Assembly (NCBI GenBank): GCA_030248225.1
Contig: JASANE010030242.1
Coordinates: 1 to 64,000 of the forward strand
Direction of reading: 5' to 3'
DNA: 64,000 bases
Origin: Trileptium ribeirensis
Lineage: Eukaryota; Nematoda; Enoplea; Enoplida; Thoracostomopsidae
Part shown: positions 38,401 through 50,400 of the stretch, piece after piece
Layout of the letters: the number at the start of each line of letters is the position of its first letter
Position numbering within the stretch: position 1 is the stretch's first letter
Program-made: the position numbers and the translations under genes
The notes under the pieces: model-generated
Databases searched by the model: none
What the model was told of the DNA's origin: nothing
What the model saw: only the letters and a program-made list of their open reading frames with translations

Positions 38401-41400
38401 CGCTAATTGGCGAATATTTTTGATATACGTGGTACCGAAGCCGTTGAGCATGAAGAGACCATTTAGGCAGATATGATGCTCCGTATTCTCGATTGTGATG
38501 GTGCTGATGAACGGTGACGTTCGTTGTTTTGTGGCCACAGTTTTTACGTCGTGTTACTGTGACCGCACGTTGACATGAGCTGTCTAAACGTCACTTTCCG
38601 TCTTTATCCAACTTCCCGTAAAGGTGATCATGGATTGTTTGTCGTTCATCAGATATTTTCGACGTTCATTGATGTCGACACTCCTTCAGCCCACAGAGAT
38701 TGAGGCCTATTGGAGCACGCTTTCCGGTGATATGTTTGCCCTTGGCGTTGACGTGATCGAAAGTTTATCATTTAGTTACAGCGTCACGGAGAACACTCCG
38801 TTTCTACAAATGTTCTCGTTGCATTCTCTTTCGCGAAGTTGGCCACTTCGACTCATCAGTATCGGCACCGTCGCCACTGCCGTCGTTTGCTGCTCCATCG
38901 GCGTTATCGCGGCTCTCATCGTTTACTGTTCCATCGGCGTTATCGCTGCTGTCGTTCGCTGTTCCATTGGCGTTATCGCGGCTGTCGTCGTCTGCTGTTC
39001 CATTGGCGTTATCGCGGCTGTCGTCGTCTGCTGTTCCATCGGCGTTATCGCGGATGTCATCGTTTGCTGTTCCATCGTTGTTATCGCGGCTGTCGTCGTT
39101 TGCTGTTCCATCGGTGTTATCATCATCGGTGGCAACTCGATCCCCGATCATATCGTCGATATCTGAAAACGCGATCATGAATAAGGCATTCTATAGCATC
39201 TTAGATACAATTACCAGATACAGATACGTGAATGGTAAAATATAAAACAGAGTACTGCAAGGCAAGGAGTTTTGGAACCTAAGAATCGACGCTTCTTTTT
39301 GTACCAGATGTATATATTATTTATGTTTATATATCACAGAAATGATCGGAAAGGACAACACTTCGATTTGTGTTCATGTACAAACGAGCAAAGCAGAAGG
39401 CGGTCACAACTCTGAAGAATGGACGCCGTTCTTAGGGTCGTATATTGCATGTTTTGATTCGCTCTCATCGGAAGCTGAATGGCTGGCACTGATTTGTAGC
39501 GAATCGAATCAAAATTTGCCGGGGCTGTGGGTGACGGTTATTATGGGATTATCGAGAACTTGAGCTGTGATATCCTCGTTGGAGCTGAAAATGTATCAAA
39601 GCGAAATGTTTAGAACCTAGAATTCTAACTTCACAAGGTTCGTTGAGCTGAAAGAACAAAAGAAGACATGGGCTAAGACATCACAAGCACAGTGCGTGGT
39701 ACTAGTAAAATTCGTTTCAATCAGGCCCTTGAAAGGTATACTGCAACTATACATTGTATTATACGTAGAACACTACATTAACATGTATATATACATAATA
39801 CAAAATCTTGCCAAGTTGCTTCACGAAGCATTTGGAACTTGTCGTTTTCGCCCTCATCCTAGCAATATTCGCTACATTTTTCAATGTATTCCGAAAATCT
39901 TGTCGGTGTTTTTCCAGTGAGCTTGAGAAATTCCGGAAGCTGCGGGTTGTCGAACGGCAAAATGATAGTGTTCCCCGTGGCAATCCTGGAATAGGTATAA
40001 TCGAACCACCAGACAAGGAGTTGGTTGTGATTAACCGCTTAGTAGCAGTGGAAGGATCGCATGCAATGGCAGTCTAATACTTTGCTCCCATTTAATAAAT
40101 ATCCAGTCATTCGTAGCAAAATTGGACAACTTAGGTTTTGCAACACGTTTACGAACTATTATGACACTAAAACTTGAACAAATCAATAAAACGAGGTATA
40201 TTTGAGTTACATATGAACAAATACGTATAAGGCAGTGAGCCGGAAGACACTCGAATTGGTCAGATAAAGTATTGGATTATTCTCTAACGTTAGGAGCCCA
40301 GTGAGCTGGAAGATACTGGAATTGGTGGGCTAAAGTATTTGAGTATTCGTTCTAGTTGGGAGCCCAGTGAGCCGGAAGACACTGGAATTATTGATCGGCT
40401 AACCAAAGTTTTCTTTTAATTTAATATCAACAATACGAATTTTTGAGCAGCAATGCCTCACATGTTTACACAAGAGTAATGACGGTCTAGGGAGCACGTT
40501 CATACTAGAATTGCACGACTATCATACCTAAGTATTCATTCTAGTTAATGTTCCAGTGAGTGGAAAGTCGATTGAATTAGCAATGCAAAAATGTCCTTTG
40601 AGGATAGTAGACCATCAGTACTCTTGGTGAGAGCGAATAGAACTTAATAGCTGAAACGTTTTTCGTTTTTTACATGCGGTTGAGCATTAATGTCTTGACC
40701 AGTCTGTTTGATGCTAGCGTTCAAACATTAATCCTGAAATATTTAAAACGATACTTATTTTCCGGTTACCTTGAAAACATGTAAACTCCAAAATATTTAC
40801 CGTATAATATGTTCCAAGAACTTTATATTCAATTTATTATGATGTTACTTTTGTCATATTTTCGACTTCAGCAAGTCTAGGATGGTAATAACAGATTATA
40901 TTATAGTAACTTTGCGTATTTAATTTTTATTTGGAGCTCTGATGGTTTCTGCAGTAATTTTCAGGTAGCAAAACATCATAAAGCATACTGTTTGGGCGAT
41001 ACTCCGCGATCGATATTACTTTGCAAGTACTTCAAAGAGTTGCAAGTAAACAAATTCATTATAATATTACAAGGATTATCGGCATTTTGCTGTAAGTACT
41101 AAAATTCTTGATTTTGCGCGATCAGCAGCCATTTATGCCACGCCTAAAAGTAAATATGACATAGCAGGGTCATTTCACGCTACGATGTCCTTTTGTGCCA
41201 GAAAAAATGACTAATAACTTTTTTGGCTCCGATTATCTTCATTTTTACTCCCTATGACCAAAACACGTCAAGGATTCCGAATTTTAGGTCGCTATAGTAA
41301 ATTTTTTAACCGTTCTGATGCTATAGCTTCCCAACTACCACCCCTTGATAACCAGCCTATCAGACGTAAAATGGCCTCTGGCATGCTCGAGTTTGAATAT

Positions 41401-44400
41401 AGCCTCCAGTTGGTTATTATATATCTCGTGCAGCCTATCGGTGCGTCAAAATGAGGCTTGGCCGAGCTCCGTATGTCAAAAATAAAGCTTATTATGCCTA
41501 TTCTTGGATCTAACTTACCACATCTAAAATACGGGGGTGGCGATTTATAGCTGTTACTAAATGGAAACGAAGCGGCCATAAACGGTAGCTTTTTGTATCG
41601 ATATTTTAGCCTGGGGGAAGTGTTATGCAGAAAAATTACAATATTCCCTTTGGATGACATGTTAGAATGCCAGAAATAACTGGTGGTCGGGGGGGGGGGT
41701 TAAATTTTTTGTTTACGTTCAAAACCACTCAAAACTTCTAGAAGCAACACTCAACTATCTTTTTCACACCATCCACTCCATTATTTCATCCAAAAATAAT
41801 ATGGTACATGCATACCAATCGCCAGTGTACATGCCTGGTAACGTGGTCGAGGAGGGGGGTAAAATTCAAAATTATCAAAAATATAATTTTGTGTCATATG
41901 TGGCCGAAAAGCAGTGCCACAATGTAATATGCCACAATATGAACTAAAGGCGCGAAATTTTATCAAAATACCGTCACATGGCCGATTTTTCCAATTTTTT
42001 GGTGGTGGTCGGTGGTGGGGGTAAAAGTGTGGTGGGGGGGGGTAAAAGTCTGAGATCAACAGGTCGGCCGCGAGATAGAGCTCAGATCGTTTCACCATTC
42101 TCTTCCTCATGGGAATGAACCATAACCGACAAATTAATAAACTTGTACTTACTCCACCATACCCCCAACTAACAAATTTATGTACCGTGCATAAGTTACG
42201 AGTAATGACCAAAAAAGAATTTGATCGGGGGGGGGGGTAAAGGATTGGTGTAGATTTGAAATTTGTGTAACTAACAGCGTCGTGTAGACCCGACTAATTC
42301 TGTACAAAAAAGAATTAAGGCCATAATTTCTAACATCGAGCCACACCGTTACCCGGAAAAAAGAGGTCGTAAAATTAGTCATTACGGTTTTTGTCAATGT
42401 GGGACCTATGTGGATGTCCAGCTTCTTATGGCCGGGCGAGGCCAAAAAATTTCTGTTGTTTAAAATAGCTATGTAATGAGGCTTCCTGGCGTAAATAACA
42501 TTTTTGCCAGTTCCCTGCCCATTTCTGTGCTACAGACCAAAACATCCACTTTACCCCCCCCCCGATCAAAAGGACATCTTAGCGTGAAATGACCCAGCGT
42601 AGTTTTTTTGGTTAGTTACGTGTGAATGCAGTTACCGGTCATCTCGTAAACTTGAACTGATGAAGTTATGAAGATGTAAATTATTTTTACAGAAGAAATC
42701 TTTCTAATCCGTAGGATAGTATTTAAAATGTTCCTTCTCCAGAAGTGCGTTGTTTCGTACCAATGTAAGTCGTATAAAGCTTAATGTTTTAAGCGTTAAT
42801 TCAAAATTTTAAAAATGAAAGTATTACGTATATAATTTTTATCCATAGGTACGTCTGCTAGGGCGCACTTCCTACAGAAGAACAGTTATTTCTATTTTGT
42901 AAATACAAAGAGATGGCGAGATGTGCTATTGATCAGTAATAAACTTCACGGAAAGAAGCTGTAAAAATGACAATAGCACTTGACCATATGACCTCCACGT
43001 TAGCAGCTCAGCTAACCGTCAGTCAATCTAGTTTTCAAACCTGGGTCTACTAAGTCTCGGAACATAAACCGTTAGATTTCCTTTATCCTATACTTTGGAA
43101 CAAAACTTATAAGCCTAATCAGTGTTTTTACTCTTGCGTGCTACCGTTCAGAAATCAAAATGGTTGCCTAGCATGTCCACAGCGTTGCGAAAAGTAAATC
43201 GGATACCTTTGGGGCCCATGTTCATGCCAGGAAGAAAGTTGAGAGTTGAGAAAAATTTTGCTCTATATGCATATTTTTGGATTCTAGTACAAACAGTTTC
43301 AACGAATAAAACAGCGTTTGAGCATTAAAAATCTAACAATAATTAAAAATGTTTAGCTTCGCAAAAAACATAAACTTAGGGACATTTATAAACCATAGAT
43401 TTAGTTGATGATATAGGTTTCGGGCGAGTCGGTGGAACGGACATGGGGAATTTGTGGGCAGCCCAGGTTGCATCCGGGGAAGCAATAGTTTTTATTACCT
43501 TGGGTAAACACTAAACACAACTGATCGTAGTCTACGTTGCAAAAATTCGTCTGTAGAATACAAAGTAAATTGTTCATTATTTTGAGGTCAGGTGAAAGTA
43601 TTCATTGTGGATGAAGTACATACATCTTAGTAGTTCCATTTTCTCATTAACCACCTCAAAATTATATATTTTTTACTATTCCCACACAATTTTTATAATA
43701 GCAATCAGTAACAGTAGATTAAAAAATCTAAGAGCATCACATTTTTAAGTAATAGAATCATTATTTGTCTTATAGAAACCATTTTAGTTTAAGGAGTGCT
43801 CACATGCTCAAACTATTAGCTCAAATTTTGATCAAAATTTGAAAGCATCTTTTTGGATTTTTTTGTAAGTTTGAAGATGTGAACACTGTTCACACATTCC
43901 AAAGATATTCTTGTAGCCAATCATCGATGAGATTACCTAAAAGATTTTCACCTCTAACTTTAATCTCAAATTTTGAAACATTGAATATTTTAAATGACCG
44001 TCAAATTTTGAGCTCAAAAATTCAGTAAAAATGTTTGAACTTGTGAACCCACCTGTACGTTATGTCGACGCAAGTACAATTGTAGAAACATTCATTGTAC
44101 AGCTGTGAAAACAATAAATCTACAGTCACAAACAAAAATAAGCGCGCAAAAGACGGACTAAATTTTTACGTTCGTCCTCGTCCAGACGAATCAAATCTTG
44201 TTCGCGACGTATTCGAAATTTCAGAGTACTTTTTAAGTTTGTTCTAGGTCCGGTCGTACTTTTGCGCCTTATTTTTCATTGGTCGACATAAATGAAAATC
44301 TATTTCTGATTTCACCAAGAAATCAGCTCGAGAATAAATAATTTTAATTATGTTCGATTTCTATTCGATGCTTGTTCGTTCGAAAGGTGACACTTATTCT

Positions 44401-47400
44401 TGACCAGTACTGTATTTAATTGGCTTGTTTTTGCTGTGTATACTTATTTTCGACAGTGACGGTATCACATGCAAGCATTATGTACGTATCTTGCTCTGTT
44501 TCAGGATATGTATAGACCGGCGAATGTGCGAACGTTTTCAATGCTTTTTTCGTCAGAAACGTCTCATGATGATTATAACTACGTTCAAGTTCTTGATGAA
44601 CACTGGACAGAAATATTTAAGAAACAGTTTAACGAAGGTGAGCATCGTTTCATGGTTTTAAATTCCGTAAGAATTTTTGCGCCGATATTGTGTATCATTT
44701 TTGGACGTATCCAGTGTGGTATCGATATTGAATTAATGCTAATCAAACGTCTCAGGTGAAATGTTAAAAATTTTGAATAAGAGATGTCCTTACTTGTTGG
44801 ATCCAGCGATTATTTAGCCAGATAATCGCGCTGTCTTTATTTTAAAACTATAATGGGTATGTTGCATTTTTATCGGGCCAAAAAGCTAAAAATACGTCAT
44901 TTTATGCCAAATGAAGACGAAATTTAGCGTTTTTCGATCAATTGGTTTATATTTGTCTTTGAAGGGCATGAAGTATAGAACGATACTTACATATTATAAA
45001 TTTATACATCAGGAACCGAAAGGCTTGTACGCGAAAGAATACGTCTGTTCTTCTTTTGTAGTGTTTGATAGATTTAGTTAGTTTTCATTATTTTGCTCGC
45101 TGAAGAAATTATGGATGCCACATTTAAACTGATAATTTTATTGAACTGTACACACATTTATATACAAGACAAGCATGTGTTGCATCATGCGTGGGCGTTT
45201 GTCCCCGTGTACACGATTGCATCAGTTTGCATCATCATCAACGTGTCAGTGTGCAGCTAGCTGGAAGCGTCGCGTAGGGACAAGGGATAGTCCCTACAGT
45301 GCTCCCCCTCAGACGGAAGTCGAAAGCGGACAGGTCGATACACGGTGCGTCCAGAACGCGTTGCTCGGGGCGCGACCATTTGAACTTGTCCTGGCTTTGA
45401 ATCCTTGACCTCCGGAGCCGACGGATCATTAGGGCATTCGACGTAGGCCGGTTTGAGGCGGTCGATTGATATCGATTGAGCCTTGCCTCCCGGCAGGTCC
45501 ACGGTGAAATGTGTCGAATCGCTTGATAACGCGATAGGGTTCATTGTACAGAACTTGCAGTGGCCTCCGAACGGAGTCGACGCGGACGAAAACGAACTGG
45601 GCAGCGGCGAGGTCCGACGGAATGTAGGAGGCTCGCTCGGCACATCGTGTTGTCGTCGGCGCGATGTTGTTCATATCGAGGCGAAGGCGAACGGCGAATG
45701 CCGTCGAGTCCGGGAGCGGCTGCTGCAATTTTGGAACCACCATTTCTCCAGGCAAGCGCAGGGTCGTCCCATAAACCATCTCTGCGCAGGTTGCGTTGGT
45801 GTCTGGTTTGATCGCCGAACGAATGCCAAGTAGAACCAGTGGTAGCACCTCCGTCCAACGTTGATTGTCTCATTGGGTCTTGATCGATCCCTTGAGTTGC
45901 CGGTGAAATCGCTCCACCAGCCCATTAGCGATTGGGTGATAGGCCGTGGTCTGGAATTGAGTCGTACCAAGAATTCGGGATAGCTCCTTGAACAGCGATG
46001 ATTCGAACTGGTGGCCACAATCTGTGGTAAAGTACGAGGGAACACCGAATCGGGACACCCAACCATCGAGAAATGCACGCGCAATTTGTTTCCTCGGCAA
46101 TGTTGGGTATCGGAACTGCTTCTAGCCATCGAGTGAAGCGGTCGGTGATCGTTAGCAGGTAGGAATACCCGTTGGATGGTGGAAGAGATTCGACCATGTC
46201 GATCGAAGCTTCGTTCGATTTCGATCGTTTGCGTTTAAACGAAAGTCGATTAATTTAACGATTTTCGATTGTGTCAAAATAAAAACATGATTTAATAAAA
46301 AACGATGGTTCGCGTTTGATTTAACGAATTTCGATTGTGTTGAAATAAAAAATGTTAGTTTGCGTTTAATTTAACGAATTTCGTTTAAACGAAGATCGAT
46401 CGATTGTGTTTTCGTTCGATGTGGTCTGCGCTCGATTTTATAAACACTTAATTCTGATTATAACTGCAGAGTCCATCTTTACTATGTTATAAGTTTTCAT
46501 GCGATTTCAAGGGTTTTATGGTCGACAACCCGATTTAAAAATGGGCCTTTTCATTGCGTGCAGGACACCAAAAATGGTTTATATATACATAGGTATTTCT
46601 GAAGGCTGAAATAATGATTTGGTTATCTTGAGTCCAGCGTGCATATTGCAAGCCTTTTTATGGGTTCTCAAAGGGTTTATTGACAATGAACCCGATTTCC
46701 AGAATATAGCCTGTTTTGTGTTATTTGGTTACGTATTGTATGCAGGTGATTAACAATTGCCTATTATAGGTTTTCCGGTGTGCTGAATACGATGGTTTGA
46801 TTATCTAGAGTCTAGCACGGGTATCATATTCCTTTTCAGACGTTTTCAATGGGGTTAGGGTCAATGAACCCGATTACCTGAAAGTAGAATGTCTTCAGTA
46901 CTTTATGGCATCGAAAATAGTTTATATAAACGTTTTTTGGTATGCTGAATACAATGATTCGGTTTTCTAGAGTCCAATATGCATATTTCGTGCCTTTTCA
47001 CGGGGTTTCGGTGGGTTTAAGGTCAATAAACCTGATTTCCAGAATATGGTCTGTGTTCAGTTGTTTGGTTACATATAGGTCTTAGAATTGTCTATATAGC
47101 TGGCCTGACCACAGTCCTCCGAAAAGTTGGGGGGCGGAAACTTCGGGGAGCCCCCATGTTCATTCTCGGGGAAAATTAAGAGTGGGGGATAGATTTTGCT
47201 TAAAAATACTAAATATTTCCATATTTTCATGCATTTTGCTACCGTGAATGTATTTTTAAGCTAAAAACGATATTTCAGCATTATAAATAGTGGTAATTAA
47301 TGTTTAAAAAACAATTTGCAAACAAAAAACAAAAATTTTTAGACATCCAAATTTTTTGGAATTAGTTGAACATGGGGGTTTCGGCCGAGTGGAGGAGACG

Positions 47401-50400
47401 GACTTGGGGGAAAATCTTTCGAACATGGGGGGATTTGGAAAGTGGGGGGTGGGGGTCGCCTTCACTGTGGACAGGCCAGTATAGGAATTAGTTGAACATC
47501 AGGGGTTTCGGCCGAGTGGGGGACACGGACATGGGGGAAAATTTTTCGAATATGGTGGGATTTGGAAAGTGGGGGGTTGGGGGTCGCCCTCACTGGACAG
47601 GCCAGTATAGGTTTTTAAGTAGGCTGAATATGATGGTTTGGTTATGTAGAGATCAGCACAAATACTTGATGCGTTGTCAGTTGTTTTCGATGGGTTTACG
47701 GTCGACTTGGTTTTAGGATTCTCAATGGATTCAGGGTTCTTGAAGTTTTAAGGCGGTATATATCAAACACAGACTGTTACAGGTGATTAAACAAAATGAT
47801 AACTTAAAAATGAAACTACGCTGGCTCCGTTTCACCATCTTTTGCGAGATACTAGTTATATTGGAAACGTTTATAGAATTGATCAATGGATTATATAATG
47901 CTTTCTGGCTAGCTGGATGCGTGACGAAAATATGTTGAAAGATCGACAGGATTGTATTTTTGAGGGTCCACCCCAGTTGTATTCGGGCTTTAAATAAAGC
48001 ACGATTCGACTTCGCTGTTATTTGCCGGATTTTCACATTTTAAGCTTGTTTTCTTAAGCCGAATAGTTCTACCCCGCAAAGTGCTTTCAATGTTATTATG
48101 CCGAATAGTTCTACTTTCAAAATCTAGTGCTACTGGCAACCATACAATTTATAGTCCTTCTCGCACTACATAAATTTTTGAAGGATTTATTGGTTGAATC
48201 GAAGTAGTCTAACTTTTTATCATTTCGCGAGCTACATGGTATTTGAGTTAACAGCATCTTGTCAAAACTTTGATTTGTCTAAAAGTAGTTCTATGCAAGT
48301 TTATTTTTGGGGAGCAGTTTTTTGGTCTACATATCAGCAGGAATTATCAAGACCGAAGCATAGGATCAGCAGAGTTACGCTGCTTGCTATAGTTGAAAAA
48401 TGGGTATCTACCGTAGGCGTCGAAATTACTACTCACTCTCAGATATATTCATGCCTACTGTGCTGAGCTTACGAGAGCAACGAATGCACAGCAGAGACGC
48501 GAAAACGCTGCAGGTGGCCTATGCCAAGTTTCCAAAATTGGTTGACGATTTATTACGCCCAAACTGACTTAACACTACAGCTCGTAGACTATCGCCAAAC
48601 TCATATGGAAATGTTTCAAAAATACGGTTGTTCGATATTTTCTAAAAGCAAAGAACTTTCTTTGCATGAAGTTCTACTACTGTACTATTCAATAATATTC
48701 GCTATTGTTGCTTTAGGGTATTTTAACAACAGCATTGTGCTAATAATGGGCGATCATGGAAGACGATTTGGAGAAATTCGACAAACACAGTCCGGGAAAA
48801 CTGAAGAAAAGTTGCCTTTCCTCGCATTCTTAATTCCACCAAAATTCCAAAAGCTATATCCAAATGCATATCGCAATATTAAGGTCAGTGATAACAGTTG
48901 TACAACTCCAGTGCAGCTACATATGTTAATAACTAAATGCGTGGAAAAATTGACTCAAGTTTCTTTTGTATTACATTTATTCTTTTCATTGTTTACGCTA
49001 AACGAAATATCAATCATGGAGAAAGAAAATTAGTCAAATCCCAATGCTTTAAAATCAACAACGGCCACATGATATTACTCTAACTAAACCCAAGTTACGT
49101 GGTATCGCGTTCGATCGCTATAATCACTTAATTCTTATTGTATTCTTAAAAAATCAGTTCGATGTCGCCGCAAGCATATGTCTTGCAAGAATAGTAGCAT
49201 TTTATGATAGTCCGTTTAAAATTGTGGTAATTTACAAATTCAATCTTTACACGCTTAGATTGTGGTAACAACAATACGAATTTTGACAAACGTGCACTTG
49301 GCAGCATTACATCTTATTCATCATTTCAGCACAAGTTAATTATGATGGTTTCGATAACGTTTGTTCCACCATATTTTAGTACTGTTTGGTGTCAATTTAT
49401 ACTAAGACAAAATGATTAATTGTAACAGCTTGTTGCATGAAAGGTGGCTCGATCAACTGGAGGAGTTTATTTTAGAAAAATGGTGACGAGCAGCGCTTAA
49501 TGACACCATTTGATTTGCATGAAACTCTAGCCGACGTAATTCGATGGCCTGGTGATAGCAACTATAGCAATACGATGAAGTCGCCGCTACCACGTGGCAT
49601 TACCCTTTTCAGAGTGAGTCCAGTGTTTATTTTGCCTGTCGTAAGTGCTCCAAATATGTTTCTAATATTATGCCTTTAACACACACACTAAATCCAGAGT
49701 TTTTTTACGTTTACGATCCGTTGCGTCTAATATAAAAGAGTAAGTTGTTCTTACTATGAAGGCAATTCTTCTTTGAAATTGCACGGCCGGTATAGTCATA
49801 TAAACATGTTATTGTCATTTGCGAAGCAAATTTGGTGGTTTTGCGAGTATCTCTGATGATGTAGTGTGTATAGCCGCTTATCTGTCGGTACATCGTTATG
49901 AAAGGCTATATATACTAGTCAGAAATTACTGTGGTGTTTTGATCGAACGACCATCAAACAGAACTCAAACAAAATAAACTTATCCGCGAACAAGTTTCCA
50001 ACAGGTCTTGATCAAATTTTTAAAAAGTGCGCTAAAAATTAAAAAATCGAAAACATTCTACCACGTTTGGAACAAAATTTGAAACTTCAAACGAACATCG
50101 AATGAACGGTTATCGATTATCAGACCAACAGCTTCATTGGCGTGTACTGTAGATACGTCATATTGATTTAATCAGAATAAGCCAGCTGCATGCTGCATTG
50201 TGTCATTCCTGATAGAGATTGTTTGAATAATGAATACTAGCGACATTTTTGTATCGTGTGGTCATGTCACTAGTATCATGATTCAAATAAATACTAGTGA
50301 CATATCGCTATCCCTATAATCAGTAATTATTTACCTAGCGATACAGTCATGTTTTCTGTTAGCATGTTTCAGCCTAACCCTACAGATTATGTAAAAGTGT

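Noticed and set aside
38624..39166. 180-codon plus-strand frame with VVCCSIGVIAAV repeats
   Set aside because: It is the antisense of the 36-bp minisatellite. The minus strand carries the transposase-like motifs and the acidic repeat.
41781..42212. 143-codon minus-strand frame
   Set aside because: Lies inside the 1.43-kb TIR element, contains translated homopolymer runs and matches no protein.
45257..45848. plus-strand frames of 77-116 codons
   Set aside because: Antisense shadows of the GC-rich Gypsy integrase remnant.
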